Origin: Streptomyces sp. CBMA156
GTDB lineage: Bacteria; Actinomycetota; Actinomycetes; Streptomycetales; Streptomycetaceae
Assembly: GCF_014596515.1 (NCBI RefSeq)
Contig: NZ_MSJQ01000291.1
Span: 1-64,000 of the forward strand
DNA: 64,000 nt
Direction: 5' to 3'
Shown here: piece after piece, positions 17,298 through 26,582 of the stretch
Position numbering within the stretch: the first letter of the stretch is position 1
Layout of the letters: each line of letters begins with the position of its first letter
The notes under the pieces: model-generated
Told to the model about the DNA's origin: nothing
Seen by the model: the letters and a program-made list of their open reading frames with translations, nothing else
Databases searched by the model: none
Position numbers and translations under genes: made by a program

Positions 17298-19505
17298 ATG
17301 GTCGCCGACAAGCCGAATCAAAGCCCCAAGAAGGAAACGGCGAAGGCCCAGCCGAACACGTCGGTGAGCCAGGGGATGCCCCGGCAGGGTCGTGGGACCA
17401 AGGGTCTCGGCCTTAAGGAGGGCACCGAGGGCCTACCCGAAGGCGAGGCCTGCGTGCCAAAGCAGTCCACGGGGCCGGGAGCTGATTTTTCCGGCCCTTC
17501 TGGCGCGGCGAACACTCCGCCGAAGATGCCGGACGCGGCAAGCACCGCAGAGACCACAGATGGTGCAGCGACCGCAGGCAAGGCGACTGGCGCCGCGAAT
17601 ACCCGGTCGAAGATCAAGCAGGGCATGAACGGCGTCGCCGGGATCATGGCCGGAGGCGCGACCCAGAAGGTGATCGAGGGAGACGGCAACAGCGCGACCC
17701 GCCGTAACGCCGGGCGCTACGCGGGGGCTGCCGTCTCCGGTGCCGTGGCAGGCGCACAGGCCGGCGGGCTTCCGGGAGCTGCCATTGGTGCAGCGAAGAA
17801 CGTCGGAGTCGAGGGGGCCCAGGGCGCGGTCAAGGGCGTGTCCAAGGTCACCGGCGGCGGCCCAGCAGCCAAGCCTGCCGACCAGCGTGAACTGGGTGCC
17901 GGCGGCACGGGCTACGAGCGCGGCGCGCCGAAGGGCGACGAGGGTCTGGGCTCGAAGGCGGCTAAGGGCGTCGCCGTCGGCGGTGGCGCGGCCGCTGCCC
18001 CGCCGGCCATGGGGGTAGTCATGGCCATGGCCTTCCTGAACTGGCTGAAGGCCATGTTCTTCGCGGCCATGGCGACGGCTGTCAACGCCGGGAAGCTGCT
18101 GTGGACACTCTTCGTCAACACCCTCAAGGCGGTCGGCCACGCGATCGCTGCACCGTTCATGGCGATCGGCAGCTTCATAGCCAACACGGCCGGCGCGGTC
18201 TTGGGTGTCACGGTGACGGCCACGGTGGCCCCCGTCACTGCCGCGGTGACGGGCATAGCCGCGGTGACGGCCACCGTGGCCCTGCTGGGCACGGTCCTCA
18301 CGGGCGTCCTCAACTCGACAGCGCAGACCGAGGGCAGCATCAACGCGAACGGAGCAGCGTGCGCCGTCAACGCAGGCAGCGTCGGCAACGGCTCCGGGGC
18401 TGCCGTACCAGCGGACGTGGAGAAGAACGCCAAGGAGATCTACTCGGTACTCAGCAGCTGGGGGATGCCGAAGGAGAACATCGCGGGCATCCTCGGCAAC
18501 TGGTCACAGGAGTCCGGGGTCGACCCGACGAGCGTACAAAACTTCCCCACGGGGACCTACACCATGACCGCCGCGAAGGCCAGCGCCGCACAGAACACGG
18601 ACAACGGCATCGGTCTCGGACAGTGGACGGGCGGCCGTAACACATTGCTCCGCCAATACGCGAAGAGCAAGGGCGTCGACTGGTTCACGATCAAGGCTCA
18701 GGCAGCGTTCATGGTCGATGGTGACAACCCGGGCGATGCCACGGTCCTCAAGGACATGCTCAAGAGGTCGCAGGGCTCGCCGCGCACGGCAGCGCTGCAC
18801 TTTCACGAGAACTGGGAGCGCTCCGCCGACGGCGCGGCCGGGCTCACCGCGCGAGGCGACAAGGCCGAGATGTGGTTCGGCAAGATGAGCGGCTGGTCGG
18901 TCGACAGCTCGATCGTGGGCGGCGTCGAGAACATCGTCGGCGGGATCATCGAGAACATCGTGGACGGAATCAACACGATCCTGGGCAACTGCACCTCCCA
19001 GGGCGGCAGTCCCGTCTCACTGAAGAACGGCGGGATGACGCAGGAGGACGCCCAGGGCCTCGTCGACCTCTTCAACAAGGAGGGCAACAAGTTCCTCGAC
19101 GATCGGTACGGTCCGGGCGGAGGCCCTGGCTCCTGCGGCGACAACCACGCGATGAACTGTGTGAGCTTCTCCACCTACTTCGTGAACAAGTACACGACGT
19201 TCCAGACCTACCCGGTCGGCGACGGCAAGGAGACGGCGTACACGATTGCGAGGGAGGCCGGCAAGCAGATGTCCTCGACTCCGACGGCGTACTCGGTGGG
19301 CTCCGGCCCGAGCTCGGCCCCTGCCGGTCACACTCTCGTGGTGCTGGGCGTCCAGGGCGACAAGGTCATCCTCGGCGAGGCTGGCTACTGCGCCTTCATG
19401 GGTCGGGTTCGCATCGACAGTGCGGCGCGGATGATGGCCGAGGGCTGGAAGTTCGTCGACATGTCGGATTCCATGCTCCCCTCCGACAAGATCAAGAGGG
19501 CCTGA
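17298..19505 (+). CDS. Membrane-spanning cell-wall hydrolase, lysozyme plus peptidase-like domain (VirB1-type)
   Basis: The 735-residue product has four parts: a low-complexity Gly/Ala N-terminus; several membrane spans at about residues 236-345; a phage-tail-lysozyme-like domain at about 373-520 (AKEIYSVLSSWGMPKENIAG, GNWSQESGVDP with the likely catalytic Glu, and GIGLGQWTGGR); and a C-terminal domain with Cys about 621 in NHAMNCVSFS and His about 676 in AGHTLVVLGV, like CHAP/NlpC-type Cys-His peptidases. Gram-positive conjugation systems use such two-domain enzymes to open peptidoglycan. The start follows GGAAAGGA. The multiple spans are unusual for the family and might also serve a VirB6-like role. 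Confidence 0.85.
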   Translation: MVADKPNQSPKKETAKAQPNTSVSQGMPRQGRGTKGLGLKEGTEGLPEGEACVPKQSTGPGADFSGPSGAANTPPKMPDAASTAETTDGAATAGKATGAANTRSKIKQGMNGVAGIMAGGATQKVIEGDGNSATRRNAGRYAGAAVSGAVAGAQAGGLPGAAIGAAKNVGVEGAQGAVKGVSKVTGGGPAAKPADQRELGAGGTGYERGAPKGDEGLGSKAAKGVAVGGGAAAAPPAMGVVMAMAFLNWLKAMFFAAMATAVNAGKLLWTLFVNTLKAVGHAIAAPFMAIGSFIANTAGAVLGVTVTATVAPVTAAVTGIAAVTATVALLGTVLTGVLNSTAQTEGSINANGAACAVNAGSVGNGSGAAVPADVEKNAKEIYSVLSSWGMPKENIAGILGNWSQESGVDPTSVQNFPTGTYTMTAAKASAAQNTDNGIGLGQWTGGRNTLLRQYAKSKGVDWFTIKAQAAFMVDGDNPGDATVLKDMLKRSQGSPRTAALHFHENWERSADGAAGLTARGDKAEMWFGKMSGWSVDSSIVGGVENIVGGIIENIVDGINTILGNCTSQGGSPVSLKNGGMTQEDAQGLVDLFNKEGNKFLDDRYGPGGGPGSCGDNHAMNCVSFSTYFVNKYTTFQTYPVGDGKETAYTIAREAGKQMSSTPTAYSVGSGPSSAPAGHTLVVLGVQGDKVILGEAGYCAFMGRVRIDSAARMMAEGWKFVDMSDSMLPSDKIKRA

Positions 19506-19528
19506 TGCGCTGCATCTGACCTGGGAGC

Positions 19529-19566
19529 GAGAGGCCGGTGCCGTACGACCTGGGCGCCGGCCTCTC
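19529..19566 (+). terminator. 10-bp hairpin after the wall hydrolase gene
   Basis: GAGAGGCCGG (19529-19538) pairs with CCGGCCTCTC (19557-19566) around an 18-base loop, 24 bases after the stop codon. Confidence 0.6.
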
Positions 19567-19654
19567 CATGTCAGGCGCAGGCTCTGCGTGCCGAATCCAC
19601 TTTTCGACACCCCCATTGAATGGATTCACACTCGGTCATGAATGCCTGTCTGTA

Positions 19655-19694
19655 TAGACTTGAGTCGCCTATGAGGGCAACATGGAGTGAGGAG
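19655..19694 (+). promoter_or_regulatory. Promoter-like TAGACT box and ribosome site
   Basis: TAGACT at 19655-19660 lies 42 bases before the GTG at 19703 and resembles the actinomycete -10 consensus TAGRRT. The surrounding 60 bases are AT-rich for this replicon. TGAGGAG (19688-19694) sits eight bases before the GTG. Confidence 0.5.
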
Positions 19695-19702
19695 TGCGTT
19701 CG

Positions 19703-20686
19703 GTGACGACAGTCCACGACGAGCCCGATAGCCCGGGACCCGACCGGGAGACCGGATCGATACCCGAGGAGGAGCCCGCGGCACCGAAGACACGCAAGAA
19801 GGTCACCGGAGTCGAGCTCGAAGAGCACTTTGCGGGCTGGGTGAAGCGCCAACGAGAACGGGGCCAGGCACCCAGCCGGGAGGACAACGCGCGTCTGATC
19901 CGACGCAGTGTGACCACAGCGATGGGGGTCGGGATCCTTGCCCTGATCGTCGCCACAGGCGTGACCGGCGAGAGCTTCAAGGCGAGCGCAGCGGACAACG
20001 AGGTCCACCTCATCCAGCTCAAGGGACTTCTGGACGATGCCCAGTCCACGCGCGTGACAGCGGACGCCGGCACTCGGCTGTCCAAGCTCACCGAGGCGGC
20101 AGCCGCCGACGCGAAAAAGGTCGCGGCCGGGGAGCAGGCCTTCGCCACGCTGTACCACCAGGCCGGCGCCCAGCCCAGCCCGAACAACGGGGCTCCGAAC
20201 CAGGCCACGCTGGAGATCATCAAGCATCGCAGGAACATGGCCCCACTGTTCAGCAAGAACTCCTTCCTGGTCAGCGACGAGGAGGCATACGGCACCTCAT
20301 CGCTGACACCATTCGACGCGACCACCAAGATCGACCCGCGCTACGCCTGGTACATCCGCCACGACGGCCAGAACGCAGCTGCCCCGAGCACGTATGTCTG
20401 GAAGGTCGAGACGGTGATGCCCGACCTGAGCGCGAAGGGCGGATCGGTGGCGACAAACACGGCAAAGGTCGTCTGGCTGTGCCGGGACACGACGAGCGGT
20501 GAGGTGCTCGCCTGGGCGAGCGCGCGCTACGTGGCCAACGGGACGACGGGGGCCTTCGACCACCTGGCGCTCGTGGTGACCGCCACTGGGGCTCAGTACG
20601 AGCACCAGGTGATCAAGGTGGCGGCCGGGTCCGGAATCCCTGAACTGGGCGACACGGGCCCACAGGAAGAGAAGGGGAAGCGATGA
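19703..20686 (+). CDS. Single-span membrane protein, VirB8-like candidate
   Basis: The GTG at 19703 is preferred because TGAGGAG sits eight bases upstream; the in-frame GTG at 19694 overlaps that site. The 327-residue protein has a charged cytoplasmic N-terminus, one membrane span near residues 74-90 (TAMGVGILALIVATGV) and an outer domain with alternating strands. This topology is shared with the next two genes and matches VirB8/TcpC-type channel proteins, though no diagnostic motif is present. Its stop overlaps the next start. Confidence 0.75.
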   Translation: MTTVHDEPDSPGPDRETGSIPEEEPAAPKTRKKVTGVELEEHFAGWVKRQRERGQAPSREDNARLIRRSVTTAMGVGILALIVATGVTGESFKASAADNEVHLIQLKGLLDDAQSTRVTADAGTRLSKLTEAAAADAKKVAAGEQAFATLYHQAGAQPSPNNGAPNQATLEIIKHRRNMAPLFSKNSFLVSDEEAYGTSSLTPFDATTKIDPRYAWYIRHDGQNAAAPSTYVWKVETVMPDLSAKGGSVATNTAKVVWLCRDTTSGEVLAWASARYVANGTTGAFDHLALVVTATGAQYEHQVIKVAAGSGIPELGDTGPQEEKGKR

Positions 20687-21384
20687 CTGAACAGTCGGCT
20701 GCGCCCACGCGGCGGGGATCCCTCCGGCGCAACCTCGCGGCCCTGGCCACGACGGTGACCCTCGCGGTCGTCGCGACGGTTGCCGGCGTGACCTGGAGCA
20801 GCCAGCGCGCGGCCCTGGTCGAACAGGAAGTCCAGATCAAGGATGTCGAGGGGCATCTGGCAGGCATTCAGAAGAAGAACGCCGAGCAAGTGAACGCGGA
20901 CGTCATGGAGGCCCTGGGTGTCAGCCGGAACCGGCTGAGCACCGACGGTGAGCGCATCATGTCGCTGCTCTCGATGACCTTCACCTGGGACTCGGGACAG
21001 GGCTACGAAGCGGCGCGCGAGAGCCTGAAGAGCCGGTTCGGTCTCACCGAGAACGAGATGTTCCTGACGTCGTTCATGCCTCCGTCGAGGTTCAACGAGG
21101 ACGCCCAGGGACGGCGTTACTACTACATCGACACGGTCGGCCTGAACTCGGCCCTCGGCGCGGATCCGGGCATCGAGATCGTCGACGTCAAGGCAGGCGT
21201 CTACACCTACGCCGTCCTGGCCGACGTCGAGGTCACCTCCGACGCGGCGTCCCAAAACAAGTCGAGCAAAGCCAACGTCACGGCGCACCGACGTGCGCTG
21301 CTCTTCGTCACGATCGACGCCCAGGGCAAGGTCTCGAATCTCTCCGGCACCCCAGCAAGTGGCGAGACCCGCCATTCCGAATGA
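20683..21384 (+). CDS. Single-span membrane protein, second of a VirB8-like trio
   Basis: It overlaps the previous gene by four bases (ATGA), so translation is coupled. The 233-residue protein has a basic N-terminus, one span at about residues 17-38 (LAALATTVTLAVVATVAGVT) and a predicted extracytoplasmic part with RYYYIDTVGLNSALG and YTYAVLADVEV strands. This strand-rich outer domain could have the NTF2-like fold of VirB8 proteins; that is inference. The last codons contain a CGAATGATCC motif that may belong to the next promoter. Confidence 0.75.
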   Translation: MTEQSAAPTRRGSLRRNLAALATTVTLAVVATVAGVTWSSQRAALVEQEVQIKDVEGHLAGIQKKNAEQVNADVMEALGVSRNRLSTDGERIMSLLSMTFTWDSGQGYEAARESLKSRFGLTENEMFLTSFMPPSRFNEDAQGRRYYYIDTVGLNSALGADPGIEIVDVKAGVYTYAVLADVEVTSDAASQNKSSKANVTAHRRALLFVTIDAQGKVSNLSGTPASGETRHSE

Positions 21385-21430
21385 TCCAGACTCCCTTTCA
21401 ACTCGCCTTGTTGATAGAGTCAGACTGATA
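21378..21430 (+). promoter_or_regulatory. Shared motif and promoter-like box
   Basis: CGAATGATCC begins at 21378, overlapping the previous stop codon. An AT-rich segment follows, with TTGTTGATAG (near 21409) and CAGACTGATA (21421-21430). The same CGAATGA plus YAGACT arrangement occurs before 26583 and 44134. Confidence 0.45.
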
Positions 21431-21458
21431 TCTGAGTGGAGCGGCGAGTTGGGGATCA

Positions 21459-21732
21459 ATGGCATCGACACAGACCGGTGAGTCTGACGTGGCGGCTGGT
21501 GTCGGGATCCCGACGAGCTTCAACTCCAGCTTTGAGTGGATCGCCTAGGTGCCCCACCTGGTCAAGCCGACGGCACCGTCACGGTGGCCTGGCTGGCGAT
21601 GGAGAGCAGGACGGGTACAGGCTGCTGGCCTGGGCCCGCGCCGATTGCGGCCTGGCCCACAAGGCATTCGTGAGTATCCAGACCGGCACGAGGGCCACGG
21701 GCGAGACCCTGAAGCAGGGGGGTGAAGGCACC
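21459..21732 (+). pseudogene. Frameshifted small gene upstream of 21733
   Basis: An ATG at 21459 with GGGGAT upstream opens MASTQTGESDVAAGVGIPTS but stops at TAG 21546-21548. Protein-like sequence continues in a second frame (GQADGTVTVAWLAME) and then a third (DGYRLLAWARADCGLAHKAF), which runs in frame into the next gene. Either a gene of about 90 codons has decayed or the sequence has small indel errors. Confidence 0.4.
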
Positions 21733-22433
21733 GTGAACGAGGAGATCAAGGACAGGCTGCGCCAGCACTCCGGGAAGATCCGGCTCGGCAGCAGCGGGGC
21801 GCTACTCGCACTCTCGGTGTTCACGCTCGTCTCCGGCCTGCTCAGCGACGGCCCGGCCGCGAGGGACACCCAGAGCGACGCACTAGTCCAGAGGCTCGAA
21901 GGCAACCTCGGCGACGCCAAGACCACGCTGGCGACGCAACACGCGGCGCTGCTGGCCCAGCTGCCGGGCATGGACATCGAGAAGGTGAACCGTGACTGGG
22001 CAACTGGGCGGTCTCTTCCGCTCAGTCTCACCGGCAGCTCGGCGTCGACCCGGACCGTCAAGGAGCAGCAGGTTCTGCTCGACGCGCGCTACGGCTTCCT
22101 CGACCACGAATCCCGGGCACTCACCGAGTTCGTGCCGGAGTGGATGACGGCGACCGGAGCCGCAAAGGGCGCCGGAACCACATACACGCTTGCTGCTCTG
22201 GACATCGGTGTGAATCGGGTACAGGGCCTGAACTACTCCTACACGAGGTGGCCCGGCTCGATCCGGTCCGCGTTGGAGCGGATCAGCACAACACCACCAA
22301 GGGCGAGTTCGCGGTCTTCACCTACTCCACTTCCCACGATGGCACGGTGACTTCGCTGGACGCCTATCGGGCCCCCAGCAAGACCCGCGATGCCGCCAGC
22401 GAAGAACGGCCCTCATCCAAGTCCACCGGGTGA
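21733..22433 (+). pseudogene. Third VirB8-like membrane protein, broken by a single frameshift
   Basis: The GTG at 21733 opens VNEEIKDRLRQHSGKI and a membrane span near residues 21-38 (GALLALSVFTLVSGLL). A coherent outer domain follows up to LNYSY at about 22242. Beyond that the frame turns poor, while the -1 frame continues well as EVARLDPVRVGADQHNTTKG to the stop at 22433. Restoring one base, for example a C in TACCACGAG, would give a continuous protein of about 233 residues like its two neighbours. No slippery heptamer is present, so programmed frameshifting is unlikely. Confidence 0.6.
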
Positions 22434-22496
22434 GTGGACCGCCCGCTGCTTCAGCACACACCCCACAAGACACCGACGAGACGTAAGGACACGAAT

Positions 22497-23021
22497 ATGT
22501 CGACCCAGACCCTGGAGAAGACCGAGACGACCGCCCCGACGAGCACGGCCGCGACGACGAAGAAGACCACGGCGAAGGCCGTGAAGGAGCAGAAGGACTC
22601 GAAGCTGGGCACCGGATGGCTGCGTCTGACCCCGAAGAAAGAGGCCGGCGGGTTTTCCATCGTGGTGTGGGCGGGGTTCTTCCGGGCCATCGTCCTTCTC
22701 GCCAATTACCTGCTGGCGTTCGTCACGGCCGTGGTCGTCATCCCGATGCTGGGCGCCTGGCTGCACCAGCAGTCGGGAGCATCCCGGGGTGCGCTCAGTG
22801 CTGACGGAACCATCGCCATGTGGCTGATGCCGCTCCTTTTCATGGTCGCACTGCTCGCCGCGGGCGAGATCGTCGTGATGCGCGGCATGTGGCGCTGGGC
22901 AACGCGGATGATCGCGAAGATCCGGGACGCCCGGGGCGAGGCGACCGGGGCCGACGTCACACCGAAGTCCACGACGAGGACCACCAAGCAGAGCAAGACC
23001 AACGGCAAGAGGAGCAAGTGA
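22497..23021 (+). CDS. Two-span membrane protein with Thr/Lys-rich tails
   Basis: The ATG at 22497 follows AAGGA. The 174-residue product has a Thr/Ala/Lys-rich N-terminus and two membrane spans, about residues 65-88 (AIVLLANYLLAFVTAVVVIP) and 113-131 (MWLMPLLFMVALLAAGEIVV). Its C-terminus is basic and ends TNGKRSK. Its stop overlaps the next start (TGATG). It is probably a membrane part of the conjugation-like machine; I recognise no family. Confidence 0.75.
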   Translation: MSTQTLEKTETTAPTSTAATTKKTTAKAVKEQKDSKLGTGWLRLTPKKEAGGFSIVVWAGFFRAIVLLANYLLAFVTAVVVIPMLGAWLHQQSGASRGALSADGTIAMWLMPLLFMVALLAAGEIVVMRGMWRWATRMIAKIRDARGEATGADVTPKSTTRTTKQSKTNGKRSK

Positions 23022-24064
23022 TGCGCACCGCAGGACTGACGATGAACGACGTATGGGCCCACCGTGTCCTGCGTGAACGAGGAGTGGAGACGTACCAACT
23101 GGAGGGGGTGATCGCCGAGCTCGGCGTCATGGTCGAATCGCTCGAACTCGTGCACCGGGGCAAGGAGGAGAACTACCGCCCGTATCTGCACATGACAGGC
23201 GAGCTCCGCTCGGTTACGCCGGCCAAGGCACTGCCGTTCGGCATCTCCCAGGTGACCTACTCCCCTGGCCAGGGCGAGAAGGTGGACGCCTTCTACGAGT
23301 TCGATAACCAGCAGCTGTCCGCGCTCGTCAGCAAGGGCTACTTCGCGAGCGGCTTCGCGGTACCCGAGCAGGTCACTGGGATCGAGTGGGAGTTGCCGGC
23401 CACAGCGGACATGCTCGTGCTCGCTCCGTCGGGGACGCAGACCGAAGGCGATGCTCCCGTGGTCTTCACCCAGGTCCGCGGTATCGGGGGCTTGGAGATC
23501 GATCTCGAGTCCAGCGGCTACGACCTCGCCGACTACTTCGCCGACCACTCCAAGAACGGCGTCCCGCTGATCGAGACTGTGGTCGATGCACGCGGACTGA
23601 AGGCGCGCTCGGACGCAATCAACTCGCTGTTCACTGTAGATGAGCTGGGCCTGGACACCGACGTCGAGCAGATCGTCCGAGCGCCCGCGCCCAAGACAGC
23701 CCCGGTCGTCGGCGGCATGAGTGCTCGCCTGCAGCAGGTCGAGGCGGAGATCGCCGCCGAACGGGAACAGCACCAGACCGAGCGGGCAAGCACCGAGGGC
23801 ACCACGGAGAACCTCTACCGGGAGCGCGTGGCTGCACCACTGCGCAGAGCCGAAGAGCAGAAGGTGCCGTTCGCTCCCCCGCTCCCGGTCCGGGAGGCGC
23901 AGCGCGACCTGGACCCAGATCTCGGCCTGGAGCCGGCGGAGCGGGAGGCCCGTCGACGTGAAGCCGGGCCCGTCCCGAGCCTGGACGAGCGAAAGCGCCA
24001 AGTGGCCCAGCGTGCGGCCGACCTGGACTTCGGCGAGGACGGCGAGCAGATCCTGGGTTCCTGA
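23021..24064 (+). CDS. Hypothetical cytoplasmic protein with a charged coiled-coil C-terminus
   Basis: The ATG overlaps the previous stop. The 347-residue protein has a compact mixed N-terminal part of about 230 residues and then a Glu/Arg-rich helical tail (RLQQVEAEIAAEREQHQTER). There is no membrane span and no catalytic motif I recognise. It sits directly before the relaxase gene, separated by a hairpin, so a role in relaxosome or coupling assembly is possible. Confidence 0.7.
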   Translation: MRTAGLTMNDVWAHRVLRERGVETYQLEGVIAELGVMVESLELVHRGKEENYRPYLHMTGELRSVTPAKALPFGISQVTYSPGQGEKVDAFYEFDNQQLSALVSKGYFASGFAVPEQVTGIEWELPATADMLVLAPSGTQTEGDAPVVFTQVRGIGGLEIDLESSGYDLADYFADHSKNGVPLIETVVDARGLKARSDAINSLFTVDELGLDTDVEQIVRAPAPKTAPVVGGMSARLQQVEAEIAAEREQHQTERASTEGTTENLYRERVAAPLRRAEEQKVPFAPPLPVREAQRDLDPDLGLEPAEREARRREAGPVPSLDERKRQVAQRAADLDFGEDGEQILGS

Positions 24065-24088
24065 GGACGGATCAGGAACGACGAGCAA

Positions 24089-24121
24089 GGCCCCGGTTGC
24101 TGGCACACGGCAGCCGGGGCC
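24089..24121 (+). terminator. Hairpin before the relaxase gene
   Basis: GGCCCCGG (24089-24096) pairs with CCGGGGCC (24114-24121); an inner GCTG/CAGC pairing extends the stem. It lies 25 bases after the stop at 24064 and may end or attenuate the upstream operon. Confidence 0.6.
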
Positions 24122-24158
24122 GTAGTACATCGGTAGCGAGACAGGACGGAGAGCGACG

Positions 24159-26447
24159 ATGAGCCTCAAGCAGGGCATCGTGATCGTCAATGAGTTCAGC
24201 GTGCCGCTGCCCGGCGGCACAGGATCGCGCGGCGCGACGCCGGGCGACTACGTCACCCGGTATATGGCCCGCGAGCAGGCGACGGAGTCACTGGCTCCGA
24301 TCCAGCGCCTGCGCACCGACGATTTCATCCTGCGCTACCTGGCGCGGGAGTCAGCCGTCGAGCGCGCCGGTATCTCGCGGGGCGCGGCGAAGCGTGAGAT
24401 GCGCCAGGCCCAGGGCAAAGGCGGCGTGGCTTTCGGCTGCGGCTCGATCTCGCTCTCCGACGAGCAGCTCAAAGCGGCCAGCAAGGACATCCAGCACTAC
24501 TTCGACGCCGGGCACACCGTGCTGAAGACCGTGCTGTCCTTCGACGAGGAGTACCTGCGGAAGCACAAGATCGTCGACGAGGACTTCCACTGCGAAGCCC
24601 GCGGTGACTACCGCGGGCACATCGATCAGATGAAGCTGCGCATGGCGATCATGCACGGCCTGGAGCGGATGAGTTCGGGCACCAGCGGCTTCGACGACCT
24701 GCACTACATCGGGGTCATCCAGATCGACACCGAGCACGTGCACTGCCACCTGGCCATGGTCGACGGCGGCCGGGGCCAGGTGACGAAGAACGGCACACAG
24801 CGCGGAAAGCTGCTGGACCGGCACAAGTCCCGGCTTCGCCGCGGGGTCGATGCCTGGCTCGACGAGAAGCAGGCGGTGGCTCACCTCTCCAGTGCCGTCG
24901 GCTACGAGCGGCGCAACGTCACCACTTTCATCAAGCGGTGGGCGCACGAGCGGATCCGTGCCGAGTCTCTGCCGCAGTTCGTGCTCGCATGCCTGCCAGC
25001 GAACCGAGCGCTGTGGCGCGCCGACTCGAACGACGCTCGTATGCGCAAGGCGAACGAGCTGGTGACCGAGCTCGTGAAGGAGCAGCTCGAACGTGCCGGG
25101 TCCCCGATGCCGGAGGCCATGGAGCGAGTCGTGGACTACGCCAACGATCGCCGGGCGAAGGAGTCGCTGGGCACGGAGGAATGGCAGAAGCTGGTCGAGC
25201 GGGGACGCGTACAGATCATGGAGCGCGCCGTCAACGGCGTCTACCAGACACTGAGGGCCATGCCGGAGTCGGAGCTGCGCGCACGCACGCCGATGCTCGA
25301 CGTCATGGGGATGGACTATCAACAGATGGCGGCACTGGCGGCAGATCGGCAGACGGACGACGAGGACGCGGAAGCAGATCTGGTCTCCTTCGGCTTCCGG
25401 CTGCGCAGCTACGCCTCACGTCTGCGGCACCACCGGGAGAAGGTCGAGGTCTACCGCGACCTCGCGCAGCAGTGGGAACGGGCCGAGAAGGGGGGTGTGG
25501 CCGCTGAGGACTCGCGCCCGCTCTACGACTTCTACCGCTTCGAGGAGGGCTACCACCGGCGGTTGGCGAGCAAGTACAGGCGCTTCCTGCCCATCCTCGG
25601 CGACGCCGGCCAGTGGTACGAACAGCAGCAGGAGGTGGCGGCCTACCGCCAGCGGCTGCTTTCGCTCACGGCGCTGCGCGCGGACACCTCCCTGCAGCGG
25701 ATGAGGGACCCGGAGGAAGCCGAGAGCCTGGGCCGGACGATCTATGATCAACCCGGCGGCCGGCTCCTGACCGAGGGCGCGCACGGCCGGGCGGTGCTGG
25801 ACGCACGCATCAGGACGATGAAGCAGTCCTATGACCGGAAGCTGGACGACCTGCGGGCCGATCTCGCTTCCTCAGGCCTGGTGCTGCGCGTGGAGTCGAG
25901 CGCCGGGGACGCGGTGAGCACGGAGACCGAAGCGGTCTGCACGGACTTCGAGATTGTTGCCGGTGCCGCAGATGACTTCGACGAAGTCAAGGCCCTGGAC
26001 CTGCACCACCTGGGCTACGACTTCGCCACCGACATCGAGATCGGGCCGCGCGCACGCCGGAACTTCGCCGGGACGACCCGGGACCGCCGGCGGCTGCTGC
26101 TGGCGGCGATGGACTACCTGGACCAGTCCGGTCAGGCCGAGGCGATTTCCGATCTGCCGGTGGACGATGTCGCGGCGATGACACGGGTCTCCCGGGAGCT
26201 GACGCCTCAGCGGACGGACAAGGGATCTGGCCCGCTCGTGTTGCGTTCCCGGATCGCGGAGCTGCGCGCCGACCGCGAACAGGGCGAGCGAACGCAGCGG
26301 TCCGAGGCTCCCTCGCTGGACGCCGGTCTGATCGGGCGGGTCCAGGCCCAGGTCGATCAGGCGGTGACCTCAATGAACGTAAGAATGGGATTGGACTCGC
26401 ATTCACCTCCCATCTTGACTCACCCGGAGAGCGACCAGAAGGACTAG
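24159..26447 (+). CDS. MobL-like conjugative relaxase
   Basis: The 762-residue protein carries the three-His metal motif in IDTEHVHCHLAMVDGG (H193, H195, H197). This follows KTVLSFDEEYLRKHKIVDED, a pattern typical of MOB-L relaxases. These enzymes nick DNA at the transfer origin and stay bound through a tyrosine; several N-terminal tyrosines, including GDYVTRYM and FILRYLA, are candidates. The C-terminal 550 residues are helical and probably bind the coupling protein or DNA. No nick site could be identified. The gene is a key argument for a conjugative element. Confidence 0.82.
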   Translation: MSLKQGIVIVNEFSVPLPGGTGSRGATPGDYVTRYMAREQATESLAPIQRLRTDDFILRYLARESAVERAGISRGAAKREMRQAQGKGGVAFGCGSISLSDEQLKAASKDIQHYFDAGHTVLKTVLSFDEEYLRKHKIVDEDFHCEARGDYRGHIDQMKLRMAIMHGLERMSSGTSGFDDLHYIGVIQIDTEHVHCHLAMVDGGRGQVTKNGTQRGKLLDRHKSRLRRGVDAWLDEKQAVAHLSSAVGYERRNVTTFIKRWAHERIRAESLPQFVLACLPANRALWRADSNDARMRKANELVTELVKEQLERAGSPMPEAMERVVDYANDRRAKESLGTEEWQKLVERGRVQIMERAVNGVYQTLRAMPESELRARTPMLDVMGMDYQQMAALAADRQTDDEDAEADLVSFGFRLRSYASRLRHHREKVEVYRDLAQQWERAEKGGVAAEDSRPLYDFYRFEEGYHRRLASKYRRFLPILGDAGQWYEQQQEVAAYRQRLLSLTALRADTSLQRMRDPEEAESLGRTIYDQPGGRLLTEGAHGRAVLDARIRTMKQSYDRKLDDLRADLASSGLVLRVESSAGDAVSTETEAVCTDFEIVAGAADDFDEVKALDLHHLGYDFATDIEIGPRARRNFAGTTRDRRRLLLAAMDYLDQSGQAEAISDLPVDDVAAMTRVSRELTPQRTDKGSGPLVLRSRIAELRADREQGERTQRSEAPSLDAGLIGRVQAQVDQAVTSMNVRMGLDSHSPPILTHPESDQKD

Positions 26448-26459
26448 TCAAAGCCTTGC

Positions 26460-26546
26460 CGAATGACCCATGCCGGCATTAGCGTAAGGAGCGCGAGACG
26501 GGGAATCGACTCCCTGTCTGGATGATGTGACTGATCACGTCAGACT
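26460..26546 (+). promoter_or_regulatory. Motif, hairpin and promoter-like box upstream of 26583
   Basis: CGAATGACCC starts at 26460, 13 bases after the relaxase stop. An imperfect hairpin follows: AGACGGGGA (26496-26504) and TCCCTGTCT (26511-26519), with one G-T pair. CAGACT at 26541-26546 lies 36 bases before the next ATG. Confidence 0.45.
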
Positions 26547-26582
26547 TGCCAGAGGACAGTCGGAGCAAATGAGGATGAGATC

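Noticed and set aside
21733-22433. Programmed -1 frameshift
   Set aside because: No X-XXY-YYZ slippery heptamer or following pseudoknot was seen near 22242; a one-base indel explains it better.
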